Assembly: GCA_947646735.1 (NCBI GenBank)
Contig: CANTFK010000340.1
Coordinates: 1-64,000, forward strand
DNA: 64,000 nt
Source: Peronospora farinosa
Taxonomy: Eukaryota; Oomycota; Peronosporomycetes; Peronosporales; Peronosporaceae
Reading direction: 5' to 3'
The translations under genes were made by a program, and so were the position numbers. The notes under the pieces were generated by a model that saw only the letters and a list, made by a program, of their open reading frames with translations, was not told where the DNA came from and did no database searches. Positions 21,880-33,501 of the stretch are shown one piece after another (position 1 is the stretch's first letter; every line of letters begins with the position of its first letter).

Positions 21880-22109
21880 TGACTTTTGGCAACAGCCAAG
21901 GGCGAGTTACGGTGGGAGTGCTTAGAAGAAGGTAAAATGATGTGTAAATTATTATCTAGCTAGGTCCTTAGTTCGTCTCGTTGTACTACTCTAAGCCTAT
22001 CGATATCGACTCTACAATATTAGTAACAAAACGATGAGTCGATCCCACCGTTACACACAATCACGCAGTGTCGTCTATGCCATGTGGTCATTAGTATCTG
22101 TAACCAACA
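21880..22109 (-). mobile_element. Copia 5' LTR (230 bp)
   Basis: Partner of 17447-17676. It lies immediately outside the gag start region. Together the LTRs show about 2% difference by eye, so the insertion is younger than the LINE it sits in. Confidence 0.9.
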
Positions 22110-25100
22110 GCTATACCAAGAGAAACACAGATTCGGTGGATCGAGAAGAAAAAACTTCACCTTTAGACGTAAGGCTTCAACTGGAACCCAAGGAGCCACA
22201 GCCGTGAATTACCAACAAAACTCAAAAGGGACGAGTTTCTACGGGACGTGCAAAGAAATCCAAGACAAATAGTGAAAAGGGCACCAATCGAGAAAATATT
22301 AGCTTGGAATACAGGGAAAACCCACAACCGACTCCTTAAACATCCGCCGTGCCGAGTAGTAAAGGGCTTTTCTGATGGAGTTGCTGAAGCTTAGGTCACT
22401 TCGGCGCAACCGATCCAATCTCCATCTGAAGAGCTACTTTGTATGGGAGGTACGGAGAGGGGACAGCCTCCACAAGTACAAAAGCATCTGCTGCTTAGTC
22501 GTCAGACTAGATATCAATATTTATTTTAGTTGGTGCAGGCCAGATGCGGAGGCCCTTCAGAGGTGGGTTCACTTAGTCCCATGCTAACGGCAGTGCCTCA
22601 GACTTTCGGAGCAGCAATTAAAAGCCGGGGCTGCGAGAGGTAGTGACACCGGCTTCCAATAATTGCCTAGCCATGGAAGTAGTGCAAGGATCAACAGGGG
22701 TAGACCTCGCCGTACCAAATTCAAAGTTTGAACAGCTTACGGCAACCCTTAAGCTAGGGGTTAAGGAGGTAGGGCTATTAAATTTAGAAGACCGCATACC
22801 GCATGACATCTGGGTGCAAATTTTACAAAATGTTGGCCGTGTTTGGCCTACCATGACGCGGCGAGATTTACTTAGTCAGCTCAAATTTATGTGGAGGACT
22901 ATGCATCCAGTCTTTCGGAAGGAGACGCGGTCATCGCAGAGAATACGTGGGGTGGAAATGATATATTCGGACTTGCAGCAAAGTTCTTACGTCGAAATAT
23001 ATACGTGCTTGAGTTTGTGGATACGCGCGTCAAACCCTGGAGTTGAAGGCAGTTTGGACCAGGAGTGACATTCATCAAAGCGAAGAGAATCGCATCGTAT
23101 ACTGAGAGACCGTTAGAAATTTTTAGACTGCCTTGATGATATCGGAAGGGACATCATCGACTCATCAGCTCCTCCAATTGTCTTTCGGTATTGAAGTCTG
23201 CATTACTCGGCTGCCTTTCCCCGATCTAAATCAATAAGGGAATTAGCAGTACCTCGCGACGCTATCAAGGACGAGACAACGTCTCAGCAGGATGCAAATG
23301 ACCCAATGGATTTCAAGTCCACGACTGGGAACCTCGTCATATTTCGTGCAAAACCAAAGCAGCTCGCGCTAACAGAGAGCAATACAGCCAAAGCCCTGGC
23401 TACCATTGATATCAACAATAACGACACATGCCTTACACAGGGTATCATCGCCTCCCCGAATTTGCACCGCTGATAGGCATTCGCGTAAGCGCTCTCATTT
23501 ACCTGCTCCTGACGAGCGTGTTTGGTATGGAATGGCCTTGAAAACATTCACACTGGAGTTCTGCTAAGAAAAGGAAAGCCGGTAGATTACGTGCTTGTTT
23601 TAATATCTTAATTCGGGGTTTGGTGAAAAACGAAACAGCTATCTGGGTGGCGGCGGCAGAACCGCAGTAATTACCACATCAAGTCCAATCTTTTAGGTTC
23701 TTTGGAGAACTCATCAACTTTCTTGTTGACTCAGTCATCGCTCAGTGGACAGAGCACTGGCGACGGGAATGTCTCCAGCACTGTCTAGCGCAGGACTGGA
23801 CTAAATTCCCGTCACAAGCGACGAAGGCATCGTTGAATTAGTGGGTGCAACAGATCATGATGCTGCAGGAGCGAAAGGCCGCCGGTAATATCGGTGATGA
23901 TGCGGATCATTGGAAACGACTCCGTTTCAATAAATATGGGAGCGACGATCTTCTCCGGCTTTTTGATCCAGTTCAGTGGATAAAGTTTAGCCACCAAACC
24001 TTATGCGCACATCTGTATCAACTTGAAACTGCAGAGCTTTTATCGGTGACCGATATGGAAGCTACCCCCCGGACGGTGATGGAGGCTCACGTTCAGCTCT
24101 TAAAAAATGCGAACTATAAACTTCGCCACAACGGGGATGGGAAATAGGCCAATTCGGCCAGTATTGCGCAGTATTTTGAACAAGCTTTCGCGAAGCCAAT
24201 GAACATTGAAGCCACTGACCATTAAAAGCAACCACACAAGACGACTCGGTCACGGCTTCCTACTTTGAGCGGGGATACAGCTGATGTGTACGATCAATAT
24301 ATGCACGATAGACTAATTTTATAACAAGCGCGTTTCCAGCGGGCGTCTTCTACAACTATGTCTCAAAAATAATTACGCAGAATGTACGCGGTTATTCTTG
24401 CAAATCTCGACCCGTATGGATGGCAGCATGGCGTAATGCGCCACGAGAAAATCGACCGAATACATGGTTATTTTTAAGAAACACACGTCACCACTCAGAA
24501 GGAAGCGGAAGACTTGGATCTTGACTGAAAAAGCTACGTATCCCACACATGTGGAGACCGAGTGCAATGGTTGGAATCCATTCTTCCACCATCGACATCT
24601 GATCATCAGCAAGTTCACCTTTCATGTATCTTCTGGAAATCGTAGTCGGCACCACCATCCAAGCAAAGTCGCGTACCCCATACGTTGTGCGAACCAGGAT
24701 GGCACCGTCGCAGAACTCATCAATCACCTCACAGATAGTGGCATAATGAGTTCACCACGGTCCTGACTGGGATCACGGGGTCCGTCGCGTCCGGCGGGAA
24801 TCACAACTATTGCTCGCAGGCTCAAGCAACGACGATCACGGTACATCCATAAGCTCAGACGGCGAGCACGAATCCCACTATTGACACGCCAGGCGCCAGC
24901 CGCGCCATTGTCTTATTGGATTTTCGGGAGGCCTACGATACAGTCGACCGAGACTTTATGGTGGAAGCGCTTCGACTCTTTGGATTTGGCGATAAATTTC
25001 TTGCGCAATTCAAAGGTTTCATACCAACACGACAGCACGGTATACAGTCAACGGCGAGCTTTCATCAATTTGGGGAGTTAGTTCGGGTATTCGGCAGTGC

Positions 25101-27560
25101 TGTCCTCTTGCTCCCCTTCTTTTTTTGTGGTAGTAGAGGTATTGGCAGTTGCTATACAAACGTCGCACCAACTTCAGGGGCTCACACTTCAGGGAGCCCA
25201 CACACAGAATCATATCTTTTTCTGGGTTTGCCGACGACTCCACATTATTTATCCAAAAAACAAATTTACTACATCCGGTATGGAAAGTATTTTTGAGTTT
25301 GGACGGCTATCGGGGTTGCAAGTGCAACCAACTAAAAGCCAAATCATCTTTTTAAATACGGCTATCCATCAATTCACGTACCAAGGAATTGCAGAGGTTG
25401 CTCCGTCAACAACTACGAGGTATCATGGATATCAAGTGGGGACAGAAAAGTAGCGTAATATTTATTAATTGGGCATTCCACATCAAAAATGCACTGCGCC
25501 GCTTCCTCACTGCAACGCGAGTATCAACGACTCTCGAGCACCGTGTCCTTATGCTCAACGCGATTGTTCCCCCCAGTATTTTGTCCACAGCAGCGGTCTT
25601 CGGGCCCCCCGGCTGGGCGCTAACACAACTGGACCACCTCTACAAACAATTTCTCTGACAATTGTCCAGCAATATCAAACCTGGAAGACACAACATCGCT
25701 CCAAGCCTACTTTACACTTTCCGGAAGGCAGGAGGAATTGGCTAGTTTCCGTCCCCGTCGCCGTTAATAAACAGTGAGTGAAACACGCGCTTCTGGCACT
25801 TACTTGGCCAGAGGATGTATTTCTCACAGCGTGAGTGTCCTGGAATACGCATGGTGCACGTAACACGAGCATCAGCCCGCATCGACCGAGCGTAAAACAC
25901 ATCGTATCACCGTCTTTCGGGCGTTATCCGGATTTGATCCATAAACTCGGCTGCACATTAAGGCCAGATATCGCGCAAACGGAGGTAATCCTAGCACGAG
26001 TACCGGAACATCTAACAAACCTTCGGACATCATTGACCAGTTAGTAAGAAGAAAATGACTGGATACTGCACCTCTCCTAGCCCTTCCCTGGCGGCCTCAG
26101 AGGGATGAGATTTGGCCCCAGGAGATTAAAGATTTTTGGCAGAAGTTTCAGTGGAGTAAAAATTCTTGGATTCTCTCGCCGCAGGCGCTAGAGCTGTCCC
26201 GATCCAAGTATAACACATTTCGAGATGTCTCCCTCAAACAACTCCATATCAAACGGACTGGCCTTCAAGAATACGTCTTCAGTGGCATTGGCACGGACGT
26301 CCACGCATCCCCCCACCATTCACATGCGAAACTTCGAGAATGGGCAAACATAGTCTTACTTTTGTCGCCGCCACTAGACGTGGGAAATCCGGTAGAGTGC
26401 CCAATCTCATTGCGGCTAAGACAACAGCCACCATACACACAAGCCATCTCGTGGGAGCTGGTCGGACCAGGCAAGGTTCGGGGTTTCTCTCTCTAAGTTG
26501 AATCTACTCACCATCAGGGTTGGGAGCTTACTCAATGCCACAATGGCATAATTTGGGTTACGGAGGCGATCCGCCACTAGTAAAAGGGAAATCGCAGGAA
26601 CTCACCCAACTTGCGGAGTGCAAGCTCAGCCGACATGGAGTCGTCTTTTTTTCAACCTACAAAACCACCATTATCCGTGGTCCGCACCGCCTACGGTTCC
26701 CAATCATCGACTATTCACTTTCTTGAAAAAACAAGCTTTTCAGGCGACAAAGCGCTGTCTCGCAGTACCGCTGAAGTAGGTCATCGATCGGCTAGCCACC
26801 AAGAGCCAGACTACGCAATGGCAACGCACAGCTTCGGATGTCACGCCGGCTCAGCTATGGAATCATGGTCATGCGTAACGGAAACCCAGCTATGGACACA
26901 CGATATCGACACGCCACCGGACAGCAAACTTTTGGTACCAAAACCGAACCCCCGGACAGATCATGCACATATTTGGAATGTAGGCCAAAACGAGACCCAG
27001 GAGCACCTCTTTTGGGGGTGTCTCCGTGCTCAAGCAATCTGGGCCCGGCTTATCAGTTATTGGGAGAGTACACCTCAACATCCTACCCACCTACTAGATT
27101 GGCTCGAGCACTGCGCAAACTGTAGCGTACCACGCATCTCGCCGCAAGTCACAGCAGAGCTGTTAGCCCGATACCCGGAAGACATAAATCAATTCACCAC
27201 AGTCTGGAGGACGATTTGGGAGGTTGCAGTGACCATAATCATTACAATGCTCTGGCAACTTCGCTTGGAGCGTTTTTTTTACAATGCGACTATCCCGATG
27301 CAAACAGTAAAACAATGAAAAAGCTTTGATCTGGGGAAGGTATTAGCTCCAATAAGGGCGCTCATCAAATGTCTCCATTGCAGGGCGGACACAACCGTCC
27401 GTGGAGCCCAACTATCTGCATGTTACGACATATTTATATCAGAACCGAAAGGGCATTCCGACGTTCATAGACGTGCTGGCAGCCGTAGGCAATGCCTGGA
27501 CCCTCCAGCGTTGCTAAAGTGGTTAACTACCTATAAGAGATCTTGCACTAACCAGTAAAT
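22110..27560 (+). pseudogene. Decayed LINE with endonuclease, RT and zinc tail
   Basis: Plus-strand non-LTR element, broken in every domain. An ORF-like segment at 22643-23068 has no domain I recognise. 24470-24800 contains an 'ETHVTTQKEAEDLD' piece reminiscent of the APE-type endonuclease motif QETH. RT motifs follow: 'IVLLDFREAYDTVDRDF' (24910-24960), '[15 protein letters not shown]' (25110-25160), the catalytic box 'GFADDSTLFIQK' (25220-25260) and 'GLQVQPTKSQIIFLN' (25310-25360). Near 26970-27060, 'NETQEHLFWGCLRAQAIWARL' matches the C-terminal zinc-binding region of such elements. The shared strand and order with 15.4-17.4 kb make it the 3' half of the same element. Confidence 0.75.
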
Positions 27561-27697
27561 AGAACAATAGGTTCTCTCTGTTAGTATGATTGCCGGTGTC
27601 GACTCACCTCTTTTATAAATCCAATCCAATTTTAATCGTATTTACTTTCGAGTCAACTCGACGGATTCTTCTAGTTTCGTGTTGCTCTGTCTGTGTC
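27561..27697. other. Sequence between LINE remnant and gypsy insertion
   Basis: No gene. It ends with GTGTC, the left copy of the 5-bp target duplication of the gypsy element (right copy 33721-33725). Confidence 0.6.
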
Positions 27698-27968
27698 TGT
27701 AAGGACTTATAGTTTACTCGGTATATTTGAAACTGAAAATTTACGTAGGTCCTTAGTTCGCTACCCTGTGCTACCTCTAAGCCTACTCATCTAATTCCTT
27801 CTAGAAGCTTCGTAGTGACGGCATCTAATAACGCGAGACTGTGACGTCATCTAATGACGCCAAACTGTGGCTTCATCTAATGACGTCAGACTGTGGCGTC
27901 ATGGCTTATCCACTATGTGCAACCCTAACACACGCTCTGTCGCACCGCACGTACCTTGCGACCTGACA
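27698..27968 (-). mobile_element. Gypsy 3' LTR, 271 bp, expanded repeat
   Basis: Plus-strand termini TGTAAGGACT and GACCTGACA. It contains three 26-bp units (27815-27840, 27841-27866, 27867-27892) plus a partial one. The palindrome TGACGTCA occurs at 27842 and 27881. In element orientation the units lie about 75-155 bp into the LTR, in the expected U3 part. Confidence 0.9.
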
Positions 27969-28056
27969 TCTCCCCGGACTTGACTTCGCGTTGGCGGTCT
28001 CGAAAGTTTTGTACTAGTCACTGCCAATGCGAAACGTGGCGGATAGCTTTCTCGCG

Positions 28057-29353
28057 TTACCAAGTACTATCACACTCCGGCAGGGCGTGCCATTTTACTA
28101 GCCATTCTTTTTGACGGCTGCGCTGACTACAACTAAGCAACCTTTTCACAATGTGAAGTTCCTTACCGGTATCTGCCTCTAGGATATCCGGTGATGTTTT
28201 TGGAATCGGTCGTCCAGCGAACTCAGAAACATTCGGCTTGTATGGAAAGAGTAAGTCGACGTTAAACGATGAGTGCAGTTTCTTCCAATTTCGTGGTAGC
28301 TTCAACTTCGCTACATTCGGGTTGATCATCTTGATTATCTCAAACGGTCCAACTTTTTTGGCCGCGAGCTTTGCTTTCTTTAACCCAATGTGAGCGTTGA
28401 CTGTCCTTAACGGTAAATTTTTGGTATCCAGTAGAACTAAGTCATCGACATTAAAGGTGAGTTTTTTCTCTTTAGAGTCGTAGTACTTTTTCTGTCTATC
28501 TTGGGCTTGCTCTAGAGTTTTTGGTGCCTTACGCACTACGTCTTGACGATCTTTGGCGAACTTTGAAGCAAACTCTGAGATTGGTTGTGAGCCCAGACCA
28601 TCGTATTCTTTGTATTCGTGAAATATCAAAGTGGAAACCTTTTTTCCGGTATTGATCTCAAATGGGGTGATCTTAGTGGACGCATTTATCGAGGTGGCGT
28701 GCGCGTACTCTACAGTACCAAGTAGCTTGACCCAATTTTCTCCACTGTAGGCTACCAAGCAGCGTAAAGCGTCCTCTAACACTAGGATTGGCGTTCTTTT
28801 TGTCCATCTGATTGCTCCCTATGAGCGGTCGTCATGCTTAGTTTAACACCCATTATGTTCATTAAAGATTTCCAGAAGTTTGCTGTGAACTTAGAATCCC
28901 GATCGCTGATTATTACCTTTGGCAGTCCATGATGTCGAACTACAGCGTCGAAAAACAACTTTGCGGTGTCTTTCGAATCGGCAGTCGTATACGTTGGTGC
29001 ATAAATCGGTCTCTTTGACAACTTGTCTACGACGACGAAAATAGCATCATACCCTTCCGACACGGGTAGTCCAGTAATGAAGTCCATTGACACTACTTCC
29101 CAGCATTCCTCCGGAATGGGGATAGGAATAATTGATCCTTTCTTTCGCTGGCTGTTTGACTTCCATCGAGCGCATGTTCACATGTATCGACGTACTTCTG
29201 CACCGTCTCAAGCGTATGCGGCCAGTAGTACCATTGCTTCAACTTCAGGTAAGTTCTGCGAACTCCTGGATGTGCTGCGGTGGCTGCGTCGTGAAACTCA
29301 TATAAATTCTTCGTCTTTAATTCCGGGGTGTCTGGAATGCATATTTGCTGCAT
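28057..29353 (-). pseudogene. Gypsy integrase with chromodomain
   Basis: 29353-29093 encodes the integrase zinc region ('FHDAATAAHPGVRRTYLKLKQWYYWP', then C-E-H in place of the expected C-x-x-C, close to a frame break). 29093-28782 holds the core: 'MDFITGLPVSEGYD', 'ISDRDSKFTANFWKSL' and 'SDGQKERQ' provide the D, D and E residues. 28782-28057 gives the C-terminal half ('ILVDTKNL'-type block, 'KKVGPFEIIKMINPN') and finishes with a chromodomain-like 'VKRLLSCSQRSRQKEWLVKWHALPECDSTW' segment. Chromodomains are thought to steer integration to marked chromatin. Confidence 0.8.
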
Positions 29354-29422
29354 TGCATCATCTTGCTTTAGATATAAGAGTCCTCTGTCAATTATGAACT
29401 TTTCATTTGACTGCTCGGTTTC

Positions 29423-30170
29423 TCAGATATTCTTGAAGAACTTGTCCTTGCGATATCCTTGCTGAATCGCTTTCCGCACTTTTTTGCTGATATGTGCGCG
29501 CACAACGTGAAACTCGGCGTTGTGGATTTTCTCCTGAGCGACTTCTATCGGACGACTCTCCCCCCTCATCTTCACATCGTCAAGTAAGAGTTGGGATACA
29601 TCCAGCGGAATGTACTGAAGGGGGACAGAGTGCACCATGTGCTTGTCCAAAAGAGTAAAGGGAAGATTACACTCCTCTGTATACTCATGTACAACGTGCG
29701 ACAGATCTGGAACATGGAACGTAGGCACCGTGAGCTCTTTGGAATGCTCGCCAGTCACAGGCGGACGAGATAAAGCGTCGGCCACGACATTTGATTGTCC
29801 TTTCACATGATGTAAGACAAAGTCAAACTGGGAAAAGAAAATCAGCATTCGAGCCATCTTGGGAGACACTTTTGGATGGTGGAGCATACTTGCACGCTGA
29901 ATTGTCGGTGTAGACTGAAAAGTGTCTTCTATGGAGATACGGACGCCATTTTTCTAGAGCAGTATTGATGGCCAGCAGCTCTTTCTCGTGGGCTGGCCAT
30001 TTCAATTCGTGTGGTCCCAGATGTTTCGAATAAAACGCAATGGCGTGGTCGTTGTCGTTGATACGTTGCGAAAGAACGCCACCCACGCAGAACCCAGAAG
30101 CATCCGTTGTTACGTTGAAAGAATGGGAAAATTACGGCAACTTCAGCGTCGGAGATTGCTGAAGTGCTAG
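29423..30170 (-). pseudogene. Gypsy RNase H segment
   Basis: 30086-29823 encodes 'AIAFYSKHLGPHELKWPAHEKELLAI' and 'FSVYTDNSACKYA'; a frameshift near 29870 leads into 29887-29423 with 'KMARMLIFFSQFDFVLHHVKGQSNVVADALSR', the tail of the RNase H domain. A TAA near 30148 separates it from RT, just before the 'TTDASGFCVGGVL' strand with the first Asp. Confidence 0.8.
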
Positions 30171-30172
30171 GT

Positions 30173-32248
30173 TTAAAGCGTTAAAAGCTTTTTGTCGATT
30201 CTCCCCCAAGTCCATTGCGCATCCTTCTTGGTTAAATCGCGAAGAGGACGCGATATCCGTGCAAAATTGCAGATAAATCGCCGGTAATATCCCGCTAGAA
30301 CCAAAAAACTCAGCAACTCCTTGCGACATGTCGGCGCTCGGAATGTCGCGATTGTAATGGTTTTTCTTGGGTCGACGCGCAGACCATATTTGGAAACCAT
30401 ATGCCCTAAAAATGCGATCTCCTGACGACCAAAAGCGCATTTGGAGAGACGAGCGTACAGCTTTTCCTTGCGCAACACGTCGCCTACTGCGCGAACGTGA
30501 ATGAGATGAGCCTCCATTGTACGGGAAAAGATACAGATGTCGTCGCGATACACGACAACAAATTGTCCTAGCTTATCGAACAAAGTTCGCATAAGACGTG
30601 ACCAGACTCCCGGCATACCTGATAAACCCATCGGTGCGACACACCATTGATACGTTTCTTTTTGGGTCCGAAAAGCCGTGTAGGGCCGACTCGACGGTAA
30701 CACTACCATTTGATGGTACCCTGGTGCGAGATCGAGAAGCGTAAAATACGTGCATCCAACCATGCGGTCAAGTAGTTCTTCGATCAATGGCAGAGGAATT
30801 TTTGCCACGACGGACATGCTATTAACATAGCGGTAGTCAATTACCCATCGAATGAGGATCTTCGAATTGCCGCTTCGGAGCCATTTGGCGCGTTTGGGAA
30901 ACTTTTCGGTTGCAGGATCTATCTTTGGAATCTTAAAGATATTTAAGACCCATGGAGAGTTTGATACTTCTATCCATCCTTTTCGTATATTCTCCTCAAC
31001 GAATTGTTGCAGTGCGTCCTGCTCAACCTTCGAAAAACGGAAGGGAGCACGGAAGCTCGGAATTGCATCAGGCTTCATTTGCAACTCGAAGTTAACTGAT
31101 CGCGTTGGAGGCATCTCGTTCGGGAGTTGTTCTGGAAAAACGTCGTTATACTCGTTCAAAAGTGGAATTAACTCCTGTGGTATTTCTGCTTGGTCGACGT
31201 TGGTTACCTTCAAGTGGTATATCTCATCATAAGCTCCACATTTCAATTTCTTTTGAAAGGTAGGAACATCCACGTCTTCGAACGTCGTGTGGGTAGCTAC
31301 TTGGATCTGTTGCGTACGCCAATCGATTTGGGGGTTGTACTTGGTGAACCATGGTTGACCAAATATTAAGTCGTGCGTATCCGGTAGGTCCCATTCCGTG
31401 AACTGCATCCGTGGAAACTCCATACCTTCTATATAAATGGTGTCTTCCACTCTCTTCGTGGGATGACTCGGTGTCCACGTTCCATCGAAACGACGCGCTT
31501 GTACCTTCTGTTCGCTTAAAACTTTCGATGCCAGACCGGGTCTGATTAGATTTGTTGATGCACCAGAGTCGATCAAAATATTGACGGAGTTGCCTCCAAT
31601 GACACCATCACGCACTAGAAGTCGACTCTGCGCTGGCATGTCCGATTGAACGCTGCTTGACACGATGTAAATAGGTTCTGCCACAGACTTCCGTCTGACC
31701 TCCACGGCATTGATCGTGACACGATCGTAAACAATGGATTCTTGGTCGTCCTCTTCGTCCTCACGGCTGTCCACATTGTTGACATGCTGACGATCTACAT
31801 GCTGCCGATAGCTTCGACCTGAACGATTGTTTCCTCTATCATTTCGTGGTTGGCGATGATTACACTGTGCGGATCGGTGATTCTGACTACCGCACTTGAA
31901 GCACAAATTTTGGCGGCGACATTCGTCCCTAGACGGGATCTGCACGTTGCAAATGTCCATTGGCTCAGGACCATTGTTCGATCGATATCGACGACTGTTT
32001 TCGTACGACCTGTACCTTGTTTTATCGTGCGATATTCCTCGGGAATATCGCTGAGGATGAGAAGATGAAAGTCCAATGCCACAGTAATAGCTTCGGAAAG
32101 TGTTGTACAGCGACGGTACTGAACCTCCTCCCGCGTACGACCTGTAAGTCCACGTAGGAAGTACATAATTTGGTCCAACTCGCTCATTTTTCGGACTTGA
32201 GTGACTACGTGGCGAAATTTGCACACATAATCCGGAAGATCTTCGCAA
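30173..32248 (-). pseudogene. Gypsy protease-reverse transcriptase, long open frame
   Basis: 691-codon frame overlapping the gag end. In order: CCHC knuckle (CFKCGSQNHRSAQC), acid-rich linker, aspartic protease (ILIDSGASTNLI, with the DSG triad intact), then RT with 'YFTLLDLAPGYHQM', 'MGLSGMPGVWSRLM' and the YxDD box as Y-R-D-D. The end reads 'RDLTKKDAQWTWGR' before a frameshift at about 30200. Catalytic residues are present, so this protein region could be functional apart from the truncation. The stretch before the knuckle (about 32248-31940) appears to be gag in a shifted frame. Confidence 0.85.
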
Positions 32249-32673
32249 TCGCGCTCTCTCATACTGTTCATATCTTCGCGCAGACGTTCTTGCAAATCAG
32301 CAGGAACGAATTCTCTTTCGACTTTGCTAAAGATGTCGTCCACGTTTGTGACATACTGTTTTTGCATCATATACCACTGAGCGGCTCCTTGCTTTAGTGT
32401 CCCACCTACGACGGCGAGTATTCTTTGAAAATTTTCCTGACTCTTCCAGTTCACTCCTCTTGCAAAGAAGTACTGCTCCACTCGCTCCTTGTAGAGTTGG
32501 AATGATTCATTCAATCTACCTCCATACGTTGGAAGCTTCACACCCTCTAACTTAATTTTTGATAGCTGTTTCGACCTTTGGGATTGCTCGAGTAACAGCG
32601 CTTGTTTTTCCATAGTCGCAACCATAGTGTGCAACAACTGTGCATGCTGATCGGAGGTCATCGGGGTGGACAT
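31795..32673 (-). pseudogene. Gypsy gag, frameshifted before the zinc knuckle
   Basis: 292-codon frame starting MSTPMTSDQHAQLL, with an ATG close to the leader end. It includes 'LPTYGGRLNESFQLYKERVEQYF' and 'VPADLQERLREDMNSMRERDCEDLPDYVCKFRHV', the capsid-like retrotransposon gag region. The frame departs from the expected one after about residue 205, where the CCHC knuckle lies in the frame of the downstream 691-codon ORF. Either one frameshift mutation or a programmed shift would join them. Confidence 0.8.
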
Positions 32674-32827
32674 TATGGAACTAATGCAGTACTAACTGAT
32701 ATTAACGATTTAGTTAATGTAAGTGGTTAATTGTGGGTTTTTTTAGGCTCTTGGGTGCTTCTCTTGACAACCTTAGGTCCGGGTTTCGAAGACTTTGTTG
32801 ACTTGGCGGTCGGTTGTTGGCGAGCGA

Positions 32828-33193
32828 TTACGATTTTGTACCCCGGCGGCCCAGAATAAGAACACGGACGGTGCTTTTGTGCTTAGCGATCTCGCGTGAG
32901 ATGCGCAGGCTTACAGTGCTCTCGAAGCTGAGCAAGTCACTGGCGTGCCCGAGTAGGCGAGCCTTTATGTGTTTGCGCGAGTCGGCGCGTTGAACCCTGT
33001 CCAGGTGTTTCTCGAAGCGGCAAAGAATGCGGCTGGTGCGGCGGATCGATTCCAGCAGATCCTCACAGCACTTGTCAGCTGCGTCTGGCTCCTTCACGGA
33101 CAGCTGGGCCAGCGAGTCGTTGATGTAGAGTTTCGTGGGTTGCTTGCGCTGGTGACGGGTCATGAACCGAAGTACTGACCTCCTGTTAACCAA
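32828..33193 (-). CDS. Leader ORF of the gypsy element (unknown)
   Basis: 121-residue frame between the 5' LTR and gag: basic N- and C-termini with an acidic, Cys-containing middle (EPDAADKCCEDLLESIRRTSRIL). It is not gag and I do not recognise it. It could be an element-specific extra gene, captured host sequence or a chance frame. The region upstream (33330-33500) is GC-rich with GACGGCG repeats. Confidence 0.3.
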   Translation of the reverse strand: MVNRRSVLRFMTRHQRKQPTKLYINDSLAQLSVKEPDAADKCCEDLLESIRRTSRILCRFEKHLDRVQRADSRKHIKARLLGHASDLLSFESTVSLRISREIAKHKSTVRVLILGRRGTKS

Positions 33194-33501
33194 ACTGACT
33201 TATTACCGGAACGAGACAATTTACAGCCAATAAAGACTTCGATCTCGATAACGATGGCAGTAGTAATGGCCCAGTAGGATTTACAGCCAATGAAAAGGAG
33301 TCCCTGCCCTCAACAAGATTGGAACTTACGAATGGGCTCTCCTAATCACTGCTCTTGAGCGGCGACGGCGTAGCTCAAAGGATGGCGAGCACGCCTAGAA
33401 CGGCGGTGCTGAAGACGGCGGTGCTGCAGGGACGGCGAGCACGACAAGCACGGCGGGGACGGCGGTAACGGCGGGGACGAGGACCAACAAGTGCTACCAG
33501 A

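Larger units (their letters stand above)
17447..22109 (-). mobile_element. Ty1/copia retrotransposon with both LTRs
   Basis: Flanked by two 230-bp direct LTRs (17447-17676 and 21880-22109) that I count as differing at about five positions. On the minus strand the order is gag with CCHC knuckle (21816-21133), protease (21160-20849), integrase (20658-19885), RT (19416-18490) and RNase H (18477-17700). Integrase before RT is the copia order. The LTR-proximal sequence GGTTATGAGCCCC, just inside the 5' LTR on the minus strand, may be the primer site. The frame is broken in several places. I could not find an exact 5-bp target duplication (left flank ACTTA, right flank GCTAT). Confidence 0.9.

Noticed and set aside
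23738..23830. tRNA-like piece (GCTCAGTGGACAGAGCAC)
   Set aside because: It resembles an A box but there is no matching B box (GGTTCGAATCC-type) or cloverleaf at the right spacing; it lies in decayed LINE sequence.
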